DNA of 64,000 nt from assembly GCA_964518765.1 (NCBI GenBank), contig CAZFJC010000013.1, positions 1 through 64,000 of the forward strand, read 5' to 3'. Of the stretch, positions 42,812 to 52,718 are shown piece after piece (positions within the stretch are counted from its first letter, which is position 1; every line of letters starts with the position of its first letter). A program made the translations under genes and the position numbers. This DNA comes from CAZPNX01 sp964518765 (GTDB lineage Bacteria; Edwardsbacteria; AC1; EtOH8). Under the pieces are notes generated by a model. It saw only the letters and a program-made list of their open reading frames with translations, was not told the origin of the DNA and made no database searches.

Positions 42812-43993
42812 ATGGACATCTTCCAGAAGTGTTTCGACTTCACCGCCGCCCGCCAGGCCAGGCAGGCCGGGCTCTATCCCTATTTCCACCCACTGTCGTC
42901 AGCCCAGGAGCCCGAGGTGACCATCGACGGCAAGCGGATGATCATGATCGGCTCCAACAACTACCTGGGCCTGACCACCCATCCCCGGGTCAAGGAGGCA
43001 GCCATCAAGGCGGTGGAGAAGTTCGGCACCGGCTGCACCGGTTCGCGCTTTTTAACCGGCACCCTGGACATGCATAACGAGCTGGAGGCCAAGCTGGCCA
43101 GGTTTCTGAACAAGGAGGCGGCCCTGGTCTTCTCCACCGGCATGCAGACCAACCTAGGGACCATCTCCTGCCTGGGCACCAAAGACGATATCCTGGTAAC
43201 AGACAAGTACGACCACGCCTCCATCCTGGACGGCTGCCGGCTGTCCTACGCCCACATGCGCCGCTTCCAGCATAATGATATGCAGAGCCTGGAGCGGGTG
43301 CTGCACGGGCTGGACCACAGCAAGGGCCACCTGGTGGTGGTCGACGGCATCTACAGCATGGAGGGCGACATCGCCAACCTTCCGGAAATCGTGCGCCTGT
43401 GCAGAAAATATGACACCCGGGTGCTGGTCGACGACGCCCACGCCATGGGGGTGCTGGGGGCCCACGGCCGTGGCACCGCCGAGCACTTCGGGCTGGAGAA
43501 GGAGACCGATCTCATCATGGGCACCTTCTCCAAAAGCTTCGCCGCCATCGGCGGGGTGGTGGCTGGCGACTTCCTGGTGGTGGATTACATCAAGCACCAC
43601 GCCCGGAGCATGATCTTCTCGGCCGCCCTGCCTCCGCCCCTGACGGCCGCTGTCTCCGCCGCCGTCGACGTCCTCCAGGACGAGCCGCAGCTCCGGGAGA
43701 GGCTCTGGAATAACGCCAATCGGATGCTCCGCGAATTCAAGGCCATGGGCTACGACACCGGTATAGCCTGCACCCCGATAATCCCCCTGATGATCGGCTC
43801 CCAGGAGAAGGCCTTCGCCCTATGGAAGCTCCTGATGGACCGGGGCATCTTCGCCAACCCGGTGCTGTCGCCAGCCGTGCCCGAGGGGCGGGAGATGATC
43901 CGCACCAGCTTCTCGGCCGCCCACAGCGACGCCCAGCTGGACAAGGTGCTGGAGGAGTTCCGGTCCGCCGGGAAACTTCTAGGTTTGATTTAA
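42812..43993 (+). CDS. spt: Serine palmitoyltransferase-like alpha-oxoamine synthase
   Basis: A 393-residue PLP enzyme of the alpha-oxoamine synthase family, which condenses an amino acid with an acyl-CoA or acyl-ACP. The PLP Lys is in GTFSKS, with DHASILDG and VDDAHAMG also conserved. The N-terminal half (AGLYPYF, IDGKRMIMIGSNNYLGL, GTGCTGSRFLTGTLD) resembles Bacteroidetes serine palmitoyltransferase, the first enzyme of sphingolipid synthesis, more than glycine C-acetyltransferase (Kbl) or BioF. No tdh or bio gene is nearby, which supports this. The start at 42812 has GGAAAGAG upstream. Kbl remains the main alternative. Confidence 0.78.
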   Translation: MDIFQKCFDFTAARQARQAGLYPYFHPLSSAQEPEVTIDGKRMIMIGSNNYLGLTTHPRVKEAAIKAVEKFGTGCTGSRFLTGTLDMHNELEAKLARFLNKEAALVFSTGMQTNLGTISCLGTKDDILVTDKYDHASILDGCRLSYAHMRRFQHNDMQSLERVLHGLDHSKGHLVVVDGIYSMEGDIANLPEIVRLCRKYDTRVLVDDAHAMGVLGAHGRGTAEHFGLEKETDLIMGTFSKSFAAIGGVVAGDFLVVDYIKHHARSMIFSAALPPPLTAAVSAAVDVLQDEPQLRERLWNNANRMLREFKAMGYDTGIACTPIIPLMIGSQEKAFALWKLLMDRGIFANPVLSPAVPEGREMIRTSFSAAHSDAQLDKVLEEFRSAGKLLGLI

Positions 43994-44008
43994 CATGGAG
44001 GATATGGA

Positions 44009-44563
44009 ATGCCACCGGTAAAAAAGAAATCGGTCGGCCGTAGGCCGGCCGGCAACCACGCTGGCTCCGCTCTCTCCAAGGCCATCTCCTCTGAAAAGCT
44101 GGGGATCGAGTCCTACTTAAGGTTCGCCCGACAGACATCGAACGCCTCGGGCAAGGACATGTTCATCCGTCTGGCCCAGGACGAGTTCGAGCACCTGAAC
44201 GCCCTGGAGAAAGAAATGGACCGCCTGCAGGAGGGCAAGCCCTGCCTACGCATCACTATCAGGCAATCGGACATCGAGGAGATCGTCCCCCAGCTGACCG
44301 ACCCCGAGGCCAAGGTCAAAGCCGGCCAGGGGACGGCCGACGACCTCAGCGCCCTGAACATAGCTTTGGACCTGGAGCGCCGGGCCATTGCCTTTTACAA
44401 GAAGGAGGCCGGACTGGCCAAGGACGCCGCCGTCAAAGCACTCTATGCGCGGCTGGCCGAGATGGAGGAGGCCCACTACGGCCTGATCCAGGCCGAGCTG
44501 GACCACATCAAGGACATGGGGTTCTGGTTTGGGGTGCAGGAGTTCAGTTTGGAAACCGAGTAG
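44009..44563 (+). CDS. Ferritin-like (rubrerythrin-type) diiron protein
   Basis: A 184-residue four-helix protein. Diiron ligand patterns are visible: SSEKLGIESY, DEFEHL, DLERRAIAFY and EMEEAHY, i.e. the two E and ExxH-type sets of the ferritin-like/rubrerythrin erythrin domain. No C-terminal rubredoxin Cys pairs are present, so it is a rubredoxin-less member. The first ~20 residues are basic. Such proteins detoxify peroxide or store iron in anaerobes. It starts 15 bases after the spt stop with GGAGGATATG-type spacing, so the two are cotranscribed. Confidence 0.85.
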   Translation: MPPVKKKSVGRRPAGNHAGSALSKAISSEKLGIESYLRFARQTSNASGKDMFIRLAQDEFEHLNALEKEMDRLQEGKPCLRITIRQSDIEEIVPQLTDPEAKVKAGQGTADDLSALNIALDLERRAIAFYKKEAGLAKDAAVKALYARLAEMEEAHYGLIQAELDHIKDMGFWFGVQEFSLETE

Positions 44564-44608
44564 CTCACGCCACGGATCTTCACGGATTTTCACCGATAAA
44601 CAAAATAT

Positions 44609-44632
44609 GCCTGGCTGGTCGCCCAGCCAGGC
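44609..44632 (+). terminator. Hairpin after the ferritin-like gene
   Basis: A perfect 10-bp inverted repeat (GCCTGGCTGG/CCAGCCAGGC, loop TCGC) between convergent ferritin-like and tpiA genes. No strong T-run follows. Confidence 0.6.
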
Positions 44633-44705
44633 CCTTCTGTATGTTTAGGAAGGATCTGCCTTTATCCCTGGACTCATCCTACCGAAGCCTATGGCGATTT
44701 TAGAA

Positions 44706-45458
<753 letters not shown>

Positions 45459-45480
45459 TTTAATCTGTGAAATGTCATTT

Positions 45481-46683
45481 TTAAGCTTTGTCCGTCAGCG
45501 CCGCCACCCCGGGCAGGACCTTTCCCTCCAGGAACTCCAGGGAGGCCCCGCCTCCGGTGGAGATGTGGGAAATCCTTTCTGCCACCCCGGCCTTCTTGAC
45601 AGCCGCTATCGAATCCCCTCCTCCGACCACGGTGGTGGCACCCCTGTCGGTAGCCTCGGCCAGCAGTCTGGCTATCGCATAGCTGCCCTGGGCAAAGGGC
45701 TCGAGTTCGAACACGCCCACCGGACCGTTCCAGAAGATGGTTTTGGCCGTCCTCAGAAAGCCGGCGTACTTTTGCACCGTCAGCGGTCCGATGTCCACCC
45801 CCTCCCATCCCGGCTCGATGCCGCCTCGGGGCACCACCTTGTGGTTGGCGGTGGCCGAAAGGCCGTCGGCCACCACATGGTCGATGGGCAGCAGCAGGGG
45901 GACGTCGGTGTCGATGGAGAGCCGCACCAGCTCCCGGGCCACCTCCAGCTTGTCATCCTCGCACAGCGACTTGCCCACCTCCATCCGCCGCGACTTAAGG
46001 AAGGTGTAGGACATGCCGCCGCCGATGATCATGATGTCGACGATCTTCATCAGATGGCTGATGACCCCGATCTTATCCGAGACCTTGGCCCCTCCCAGGA
46101 TGGAGACAAACGGCCTCTCCGGCGCCTCCAGCAGCCTGGCCAGGAAGTCGATCTCCCTCTCCATCAGGAGCCCGGCCGCGTTCTGCTGGAAGAACCTGGT
46201 GACCCCCTCGGTCGAGGCGTGGGCCCGGTGGGCGGTGCCAAAGGCGTCGTTGACGTAAAGGTCGCCCAGGGAGGCTAGCTGCTTGGCAAACTCGGGGTCG
46301 TTCTTCTCCTCCTGGGGGTGAAACCTCACGTTCTCCAACACCGCCACCCCGCCGTCCTCTAATTTGTCGACCGCCTTCCTGGCCTCTTCGCCCACGCAGT
46401 CCAGGGCGAATAACACCTCGCCCTTGAGGTACTGCCTTAGCCTCTCCACCACCGGCAGCAGGGAGAACTGAGGGTTGGGCTTGCCATCCGGCCGGCCCAG
46501 GTGTGACATCAGGATGACCCGGGCCCCGCGCTCCGACAGAAAGTTGATGGTGGGCAGGGCAGCGGTGATCCGGGTGTCGTCCTTGACCTCGCCGGTCTTC
46601 TTGTCCTGGGGCACATTGAAGTCCACCCGCACCAGCACCCGCTTGCCCTTGAATTCTAGGTCGCGAATGGTCAGCTTCTTCAT
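45481..46683 (-). CDS. pgk: Phosphoglycerate kinase
   Basis: A 400-residue two-domain kinase that makes ATP from 1,3-bisphosphoglycerate. Motifs: RVDFNVP near the start, SHLGRP, the WNGPVGVFE hinge region and GGGDS near the end. Length is normal. It has AGGAGG before the ATG and forms a pgk-tpiA unit; GAPDH is not in the window. Confidence 0.97.
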   Translation of the reverse strand: MKKLTIRDLEFKGKRVLVRVDFNVPQDKKTGEVKDDTRITAALPTINFLSERGARVILMSHLGRPDGKPNPQFSLLPVVERLRQYLKGEVLFALDCVGEEARKAVDKLEDGGVAVLENVRFHPQEEKNDPEFAKQLASLGDLYVNDAFGTAHRAHASTEGVTRFFQQNAAGLLMEREIDFLARLLEAPERPFVSILGGAKVSDKIGVISHLMKIVDIMIIGGGMSYTFLKSRRMEVGKSLCEDDKLEVARELVRLSIDTDVPLLLPIDHVVADGLSATANHKVVPRGGIEPGWEGVDIGPLTVQKYAGFLRTAKTIFWNGPVGVFELEPFAQGSYAIARLLAEATDRGATTVVGGGDSIAAVKKAGVAERISHISTGGGASLEFLEGKVLPGVAALTDKA

Positions 46684-46771
46684 CTTTCCTCCTGATTGCT
46701 ATGAATACACAGATTTATCATTATTGCACTGGCGGCCCGTTCATCGGGGTTATCGTCTTTAATCTGTGTAA

Positions 46772-47431
46772 TCAAGATAGAAATGGATTGTCGCTTTCCT
46801 CCCGCCCGATGGTCGTCCTCGGGCCGTGGCCAGGCCGCACCGAGGTATCCTCGGGCAGGACCAGCAGTTTATTCCTGATAGAGCTTATGATCGTTTTCTC
46901 GCTGCCGCCCGGTAGGTCGGTTCGGCCCACCGATCCGGCGAACAGGGTGTCACCGGAGAAGAGGGTCCCTTCCACCAGCAGGCAGATCCCGCCGGGCGTA
47001 TGTCCCGGGGTGTGTAAGACCTTGAGCCTGAGGATGCCGAGATCGATTTCCTCGCCGTCTCGGATCAACCGGTCGGCCGGAGGCGACTGGATGTCCCTAC
47101 CGAAGAGGAACGATCCATTGAGTTGTCCGTCTTCCAGCCGGCCGGCATCCTCGGCGTGTATCAGTATCGGCGCCCCGGTGGCCTGCTTGACGGCTCGGTT
47201 GCCGGCGATATGGTCGATGTGCCCGTGGGTGTTGATGATGCATGCGGCCTTCAGCCCATCCCTCTCCAGCAGGCCCAGGATGCCCCGGACCTCTTCCGGG
47301 CTGAAGGCGCCGGGATCGATGATCGCAGCCTTTTTCGTCTCGGGGCAGGCCAGGACGTAGCAGTTGGTGTCCACCACTCCCTTGGCCACCACTGTCTGGC
47401 AGATGATGGGAAGGGGCTCTATTTTATCCAC
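46772..47431 (-). CDS. MBL-fold hydrolase, glyoxalase II-like
   Basis: A 219-residue metallo-beta-lactamase-fold hydrolase with THGHIDH, PGHTPGG, SGDTLFAG and a late RPGHGP His, giving a full dinuclear zinc site. The size and motifs fit short YcbL-type glyoxalase II-like enzymes; the substrate is not certain. The start is a GTG at 47431 without a good ribosome site. It lies between pgk and a Nudix gene on the same strand but with about 60-90-base gaps on either side. Confidence 0.88.
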   Translation of the reverse strand: MDKIEPLPIICQTVVAKGVVDTNCYVLACPETKKAAIIDPGAFSPEEVRGILGLLERDGLKAACIINTHGHIDHIAGNRAVKQATGAPILIHAEDAGRLEDGQLNGSFLFGRDIQSPPADRLIRDGEEIDLGILRLKVLHTPGHTPGGICLLVEGTLFSGDTLFAGSVGRTDLPGGSEKTIISSIRNKLLVLPEDTSVRPGHGPRTTIGREESDNPFLS

Positions 47432-47488
47432 TAATGCACACTAATTGGCTCTAAAAAGAAACGGTTATTGTTCGTGCCCGTTCGGGGA

Positions 47489-48031
47489 TCATATCCTCCG
47501 GCCGACGGCCATCAGGGCCTTGGCCACGCAGGCGATGGTCATATCGTCGCGGATGCGGCCCTCCAGGACCGCCCTCCTGAAGTCCGCCAGCCGCCACATT
47601 CGACACTCCATATCGGCCTCGGATTCGTCCCGCCGGTGCCGGCCATGGGAAAGCCCGGTAGCCAAATAAAGATGGAAACGGTTTACCACTGGATCGTTGG
47701 CCTCCACCATGCCGAGCCTTCGCCAATGCTGGGCGGCGATGCCGGCCTCCTCCAAAAGCTCACGCCTGGCGGCTGCCAGCAAGCTCTCGCCCCGGTGCAG
47801 TCCGCCGCACGGGACCTCCCAGATCCTCTTTCCCCAGGAATGCCGGTGCTGCCTTACCAGACAGACCATGTCTTTTTCCCAGGCCACCACGCTGACGGCG
47901 TCGCCCACCTCCACCACCCCGTAGATCCCGCCGGACCCGTCGGGCCGTCGCACCCGGTCCTCGAAGACCCTGAGCCAGGGGTTGCGGTAGACGCCCTTGC
48001 GGGATAGGGTTCTCCAGACCTGTCTCTTCAT
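47489..48031 (-). CDS. Nudix hydrolase, ADP-ribose pyrophosphatase-like
   Basis: A 180-residue Nudix hydrolase. The Nudix box matches G-x5-E-x7-REUxEExGU exactly (the second Gly of PCGGLHRGE through RELLEEAGI). The N-terminal VYRNPWLRVFEDRVRRPDG segment and length resemble ADP-ribose/ADP-sugar pyrophosphatases. The ATG at 48031 overlaps the cstA stop by four bases (ATGA), so the two are translationally coupled; longer readings lie inside cstA. Confidence 0.9.
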   Translation of the reverse strand: MKRQVWRTLSRKGVYRNPWLRVFEDRVRRPDGSGGIYGVVEVGDAVSVVAWEKDMVCLVRQHRHSWGKRIWEVPCGGLHRGESLLAAARRELLEEAGIAAQHWRRLGMVEANDPVVNRFHLYLATGLSHGRHRRDESEADMECRMWRLADFRRAVLEGRIRDDMTIACVAKALMAVGRRI

Positions 48032-49659
48032 GAGGACCGATGCCCGACCAGGGCTCGCCAGGCCTCGGCCAGCAGCACCAGAGACATCGCCAGCAAGACC
48101 AAGGATATGATTCCTATGGTGGAGAAACGGTACTGCCCCAGAAGCAGCACCAGGGCCCAAACCGTCATGATCACCATGAAGGCCATGGGCAGGCCGGTGA
48201 ACCACGGCCTCTGTCCGGTCCTCTTCAGCCAGACGGTAACCACCAGCAGGGCCAGGCCGGCCAGGAGCTGGTTGGTGGCCCCGAACACCGGCCAGATGAC
48301 TTTCCAGGCCGGCATGGGATTGCCGGAGGCGTCGCGAAGAGTTATCAGCACAAAGACGGCCGGCAGGGCCAGGGTGGCCAGGGTTGACAGGTAGCGGCTG
48401 CGGGAGTCCTTGAGGCCGGTGAATTCCTCGAAAATGTAACGGCCCAGCCGGGTGGCCGTATCCAGGGTAGTCAGGATGAAGGTGGACAGCGCCAGCAGGC
48501 CAAAGGAGTATCCTAGCTTGAACGACAGACCAAACTTGGCCAGAAATTTTCCCATGCCGTTGCCATAGACCGCTAGGGGCGGCTGTCCGGCCAGGGCGTC
48601 GCCCCGGGCCAGCATCATCACCGTGGCCAAGGCGATCACCGCCACTAGGCCCTCGATCAGCATGGAGCCGTATCCCACCGGCTTGGCGTCCCGCTCCCGA
48701 TCCAACTGTTTGGAGGAGGTGCCTGAGGCCACCATCGAATGGAACCCGGAGCAGGCCCCGCAGGCCACGGTGATGAACAAGATGGGAAACAGCGATCCCA
48801 GCCCCGGGGCCTGCCAGCCAATGAAGGCCGGGTATGAAACCGCAAAACCGCCGACGATTATTCCCAGGAATCCGCCCAGAACTGAGGCATAGAGCAGGAA
48901 GGATGATAGATAATCGCGCGGCTGGAGCAGGATCCATACCGGCGTGGTCGAGGCCACCAGACAATAGACAAGCAGTATGATGTTCCAGGTCTTGGCCGGA
49001 TCGCCCTCGATGAGCTTGGGCATCAGCCCCGGCCTGATAGGGACGGCCTGGCCGGCGAACACCGCGGCGAACACCAGCGGCACGAAGACCAGGGAGGCGT
49101 GGAGCACCGGCACCTTGAGCCGGTAGACCGCCACCCCGAAGCCCACCGCCAGAGCCATGAAAATCAGCGAGGAGGAGGCCACCCCGCCGTCGGCCACAAA
49201 GGTGCCGGCCGTTAAATCGGTGAAAACGACCAGCACGTAGACTAGGGCCAGCCAGATGAAGGCCAGGAAAAGTTTATAGGCCAGGGGCGACATGTGTTCC
49301 CGGGCGATCTCGGCCACCGAGCGCGCCCGGTGTCTGATGGAAGCGGCCAGCGACGAAAAGTCGTGCACCCCGCCGATGAAAACCGAGCCCAACACCACCC
49401 ACAGCAGCACCGGCAGCCAGCCGAAGGCGACGGCGGCGATGATGGGGCCGACGATGGGGCCGGCCCCAGAGATGGAGGAAAAATGGTGGCCCAGCAGCAC
49501 CAGCCTGGAGGCCGGCACCCGATCTACCCCGTCGTAGTCCTGGTGGCTGGGAGTCTGTCGAGCGTCGTCTATCCCCAGGCGTCTCTCCAGGAAACGCCCG
49601 TAGAGACGATAGGCCGCTAGAAAGGCCGTCAAGGCGGCCAGAAAGATCATGGCCATCAT
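48028..49659 (-). CDS. cstA: CstA family peptide/pyruvate transporter
   Basis: A 543-residue inner-membrane protein with about 14-16 hydrophobic segments, of the carbon-starvation protein A family. Family-typical segments are HHFSSISGAGPIVGPI, GSVFIGGVHDF, ACGACSGFHSMVASGTSSKQ and VFGATNQLLAGLAL. CstA proteins take up peptides or pyruvate when carbon is short. It is shorter than E. coli CstA (701), as many members are. It overlaps the unknown coiled-coil gene upstream and the Nudix gene downstream by four bases each. Confidence 0.93.
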   Translation of the reverse strand: MMAMIFLAALTAFLAAYRLYGRFLERRLGIDDARQTPSHQDYDGVDRVPASRLVLLGHHFSSISGAGPIVGPIIAAVAFGWLPVLLWVVLGSVFIGGVHDFSSLAASIRHRARSVAEIAREHMSPLAYKLFLAFIWLALVYVLVVFTDLTAGTFVADGGVASSSLIFMALAVGFGVAVYRLKVPVLHASLVFVPLVFAAVFAGQAVPIRPGLMPKLIEGDPAKTWNIILLVYCLVASTTPVWILLQPRDYLSSFLLYASVLGGFLGIIVGGFAVSYPAFIGWQAPGLGSLFPILFITVACGACSGFHSMVASGTSSKQLDRERDAKPVGYGSMLIEGLVAVIALATVMMLARGDALAGQPPLAVYGNGMGKFLAKFGLSFKLGYSFGLLALSTFILTTLDTATRLGRYIFEEFTGLKDSRSRYLSTLATLALPAVFVLITLRDASGNPMPAWKVIWPVFGATNQLLAGLALLVVTVWLKRTGQRPWFTGLPMAFMVIMTVWALVLLLGQYRFSTIGIISLVLLAMSLVLLAEAWRALVGHRSS

Positions 49660-51296
49660 GGGAGATCCTGCTCCAAAGCCTTAATTATGAATCCCAGCAG
49701 CTGCTGATCATTGCGGATCCTCTCCTTGAGGATCTCGGGCAGCTGACGGTACATGTTGATAGCCATGGGCTGGTACTTTTTCAGGTTGAGGTTGCCCCGT
49801 CCCACCAGCTCCTCGTCTTTGATCATCCTCTGGACGGCTGTGAACATGGCTGTTACCTCGGCCACCTTCTTGGCCTGAAGGCCTTTCAGATCGCGGATAC
49901 AGCGCTCCCGCATAATCTTATCATGGGACGCCCCCAGCCTTTTTCTGACCTCCTGCTCGTCGGGCATATACTTGAGGACGATGGGCTGGGCCACCACCCG
50001 CTTGATCGACTCCAGCTCCTGATCTACCTGTCGCTCCTCGGCGGCCCAGGACGTCTCATCCCGTTGATCCAGTTCTTCGGCTATCTCGTAGGTGCGAACG
50101 TAGGCGATCTTCATCTGCTCCTTCATCAGGTCGTAGATGATGTGATCGATAGACTGGATCTCCAGCAGCTGCTCGGCCCGCAGATCGTGCAGCCAGAATT
50201 GAACGGTTTGAATAGAGGAGTAGCGGACGGCATCCAGGTAGATCTGAACCGACAGCGGGTTCTTCTTCAGGAAATCCAACACTGCCTCATCCGGGGGGGC
50301 CTGGCTCCGGTCCTGCCCTCCGTAGACGCCGCTGGAGATCTCGAAGCCCTGGCCCAGGCAGACATAGTCTTTGGTGTCGTTGAAGAAAAGACGGCCGATG
50401 AAGTACTTGGTCTCGGCCGCCGGCCGATACTTGGCCAGGACGTGGGTGCCCTCCTTGAGCCCGGCCTCGCCCGGGGCCAGCTTGAGCACCTGGGCGATGT
50501 CGAACAGGCGCTCGTTGCCTCTCTCGTCCTTGAGCTTGGGCAGCAGCCGGGCCATATCCTGGAGCTGGGCCGGGGTCAGCCGGTCGTAGTCTGCCTTGGT
50601 CCAGAACATCATGGCCCGCTTGTTGACCTGGTCGTACTCGGTCTTGAGCCGCTCCATCTCCTCGGAGTGCTGGGCCAGCGAGATGGTGTCCTTTATCTGT
50701 CCGGCCAAGACCTCCACCGTCTTCTCCAGGTCGGCCTTCTCAGCCTCCACCGCTTTGATGGCCACGTCCACCATCTCCATGGCCTCGCGCCTGGCCTGCA
50801 TCACCAGCTGTTCCCGCTCCTCCGGAGTTATGCCCTTCTCCTTGGCCTGGTCGGCCATGGCCACGAACTCCACCGACTTCTGCCGCTCCTGCTCGTAGAG
50901 CGTCTTTAGTCGGGCTATGGCCTCTAGGTGGAAACGTCGCTGCTTCTCCAGCTGGATCAGCCTTTGGGAGTAAACCTGGTTGGCCATCTCGATGGCCCTC
51001 TTCTGGTCGGCGGAGAAGGCGGTGGGCGAATAGTACACTAGCACATCGGTCTTGTACTGGCCCACCACCTCCACCTTGTCGGCCAGCAGCCCCTTGAGCA
51101 CCTCGGAGACGTCGATCATCAGAGCCTCCTTGGCGCTCATGATCATTTGGGGGCTGCCCCCATGCATCCGGATGACCGTTTTGTTGCGGTCCCGGAGGTC
51201 GTCGATGGTCAGCACGATGCTGGTCTCCATGGCCCGTCCGTCGGGCAGGATGACCATTATCTTGTGGCTGGCGCTGGGCTTGGGCTGATGCGTCAT
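49656..51296 (-). CDS. Coiled-coil protein of unknown function upstream of cstA
   Basis: A 546-residue cytoplasmic protein with no recognised family. Residues about 1-95 contain strands (ILPDGRAMETSIVLTIDDL); about 105-235 form a long coiled coil rich in Glu, Lys and Gln; the remainder is mixed helical with several charged segments and few Cys. No signal peptide or membrane segment. A possible promoter (TTGAAA-N17-TACATT) lies about 45 bases upstream; a ribosome site is not evident. Its stop overlaps the cstA start, so it is made with the transporter. It could be a regulatory or scaffold partner, but nothing in the sequence proves this. Confidence 0.75.
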   Translation of the reverse strand: MTHQPKPSASHKIMVILPDGRAMETSIVLTIDDLRDRNKTVIRMHGGSPQMIMSAKEALMIDVSEVLKGLLADKVEVVGQYKTDVLVYYSPTAFSADQKRAIEMANQVYSQRLIQLEKQRRFHLEAIARLKTLYEQERQKSVEFVAMADQAKEKGITPEEREQLVMQARREAMEMVDVAIKAVEAEKADLEKTVEVLAGQIKDTISLAQHSEEMERLKTEYDQVNKRAMMFWTKADYDRLTPAQLQDMARLLPKLKDERGNERLFDIAQVLKLAPGEAGLKEGTHVLAKYRPAAETKYFIGRLFFNDTKDYVCLGQGFEISSGVYGGQDRSQAPPDEAVLDFLKKNPLSVQIYLDAVRYSSIQTVQFWLHDLRAEQLLEIQSIDHIIYDLMKEQMKIAYVRTYEIAEELDQRDETSWAAEERQVDQELESIKRVVAQPIVLKYMPDEQEVRKRLGASHDKIMRERCIRDLKGLQAKKVAEVTAMFTAVQRMIKDEELVGRGNLNLKKYQPMAINMYRQLPEILKERIRNDQQLLGFIIKALEQDLP

Positions 51297-51421
51297 AGGA
51301 TGGGGATCAAAGTCCTACCGACAAATGTATCACAAAAACGGGAAGGTTTCAACTTTTTGACGAAAATGCGATCTTCCGCAACGGCTGTCAATCCCCTCGC
51401 CATCTCTCCCCGAGGGGGATC

Positions 51422-52693
51422 TTAGAGCGACAGCAGCTCCCTCCTCCTCATCCAGAAGATCAAACTTACCGTCCCCAGGCAGATGGCGGCGCCGGCCTTC
51501 AGCGCGGCCGGAGCCCCGAATCTTTGGGCGAGGCTGCCGGCCAGCAGACTGCCGAAGGGCATCATCCCCATGAAAACGAAGGTGAACAGGCTCATTACCC
51601 GCCCCCTGAGCCCGTCGGGCACAGTGGTCTGCAACAGGGTGTTAATGGTGGCCGTCTGGCTGACCATGGACCACCCCACCAGCGGCAGCAGGGCCAGCGA
51701 CAGGGTGAATGATCTCGACAGGGAGAAGGCAGCCACGGCCAGCGAGAATACGAGTCCGGCCGACAGCACCAGCCTGCCCCGCCCCTTGGGCCGGTTGAAG
51801 GCCGCCAGCCCCAGAGAACCGGCCAGGGCCCCCACCCCGTTGGCCGTCATCAGAAAGCCCAGGCCGCGCGGCCCCACCGCCAGGATGTCCCTGGCGAAGA
51901 CGGGCATCAACATGGCGTAGGGCATCCCGAATATGCTGAAGACGGCCACGATGGTGACCAACGGCCTGATGACCGGATGGCTCCAGGAGTAGGACAGGCC
52001 CTCCCTCATCTCCCTCCAGGCCGAGCCCGACGTTTTTGGCGCCGTTCGTTTCCCGCTTATCAGCCACAGGCCGAAGATTACCGCCAGAAAACTGAGGCCG
52101 TTTAGGAAAAAGCACCCGGCCATGCCTATGAAGCCTATCAGCACCCCGGCCAGCGCCGGCCCCAGGATCCTGGCGGCATTGAAAACGGCGGAATTAAGAG
52201 CGATGGCGTTGAGCAGGTCCTCCTTGCCCACCAGCTCGATGGTGAAAGCCTGGCGGGATGGAGCGTCGAACGCGAAGACAGAGCCAGAGAGGGCCGCCAA
52301 AAGCACTACCTGCCAGATCCTGACCAGTCCGTAATGGGTCAGGGCCGCCAATATCAGGGCCAGGGCCATGGCGGTTGACTGGGTGAAGATCAGCAGCCTC
52401 CTTTTATCGAAGCGGTCGGCGGCCACCCCGCCCGGAAGGGCCAGGAACAGCACCGGCAGGGAGCCGATGGCCCCCACCAGCCCCAGCAGGAAGGCCGAGT
52501 CGGTGAGGGTTAGCACCAGCCAGCCTTGGGCCACCGACTGCATCCAGGTGCCGATGAGCGACACCATCTGGCCGGTCCAGAACAGCCGGAAGTTGCGGTG
52601 GCGCAGGGAGGCGAAAGCCAAGCCCAGGATTGAGCACCCCTCAACGGCCACTGAGGGTCTAAGGTTGAAAATCCTTTTCGCCTGTGATATCAT
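51422..52693 (-). CDS. MFS transporter, EntS-like exporter
   Basis: A 423-residue inner-membrane protein with about 11-12 hydrophobic segments. Near the start, FRLFWTGQMVSLIGTWM and later GGVAADRFDKRRLL (the MFS loop 2-3 motif) are typical of the EntS/MFS_3 exporter group, which carries siderophores, drugs or other small molecules outward. The ATG at 52693 falls within the -10 box of the divergent gene and has no ribosome site; an internal GTG about 15 codons later is an alternative. The substrate is unknown. Confidence 0.88.
   Translation of the reverse strand: MISQAKRIFNLRPSVAVEGCSILGLAFASLRHRNFRLFWTGQMVSLIGTWMQSVAQGWLVLTLTDSAFLLGLVGAIGSLPVLFLALPGGVAADRFDKRRLLIFTQSTAMALALILAALTHYGLVRIWQVVLLAALSGSVFAFDAPSRQAFTIELVGKEDLLNAIALNSAVFNAARILGPALAGVLIGFIGMAGCFFLNGLSFLAVIFGLWLISGKRTAPKTSGSAWREMREGLSYSWSHPVIRPLVTIVAVFSIFGMPYAMLMPVFARDILAVGPRGLGFLMTANGVGALAGSLGLAAFNRPKGRGRLVLSAGLVFSLAVAAFSLSRSFTLSLALLPLVGWSMVSQTATINTLLQTTVPDGLRGRVMSLFTFVFMGMMPFGSLLAGSLAQRFGAPAALKAGAAICLGTVSLIFWMRRRELLSL
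52665..52693 (+). promoter_or_regulatory. Promoter of the cytochrome-b-like membrane protein gene
   Basis: TTGAAA (52665-52670), 17 bases and TATCAT (52688-52693). It overlaps the coding start of the divergent MFS gene. GAGGAG lies before the ATG at 52719. Confidence 0.6.
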
Positions 52694-52718
52694 TCGTCAT
52701 ATAAGAGGAGAGTGCTTG

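Noticed and set aside
42812..43993. Glycine C-acetyltransferase (Kbl) of threonine breakdown
   Set aside because: No threonine dehydrogenase is adjacent and the N-terminal motifs look more like Bacteroidetes serine palmitoyltransferase. It remains an alternative rather than the call.
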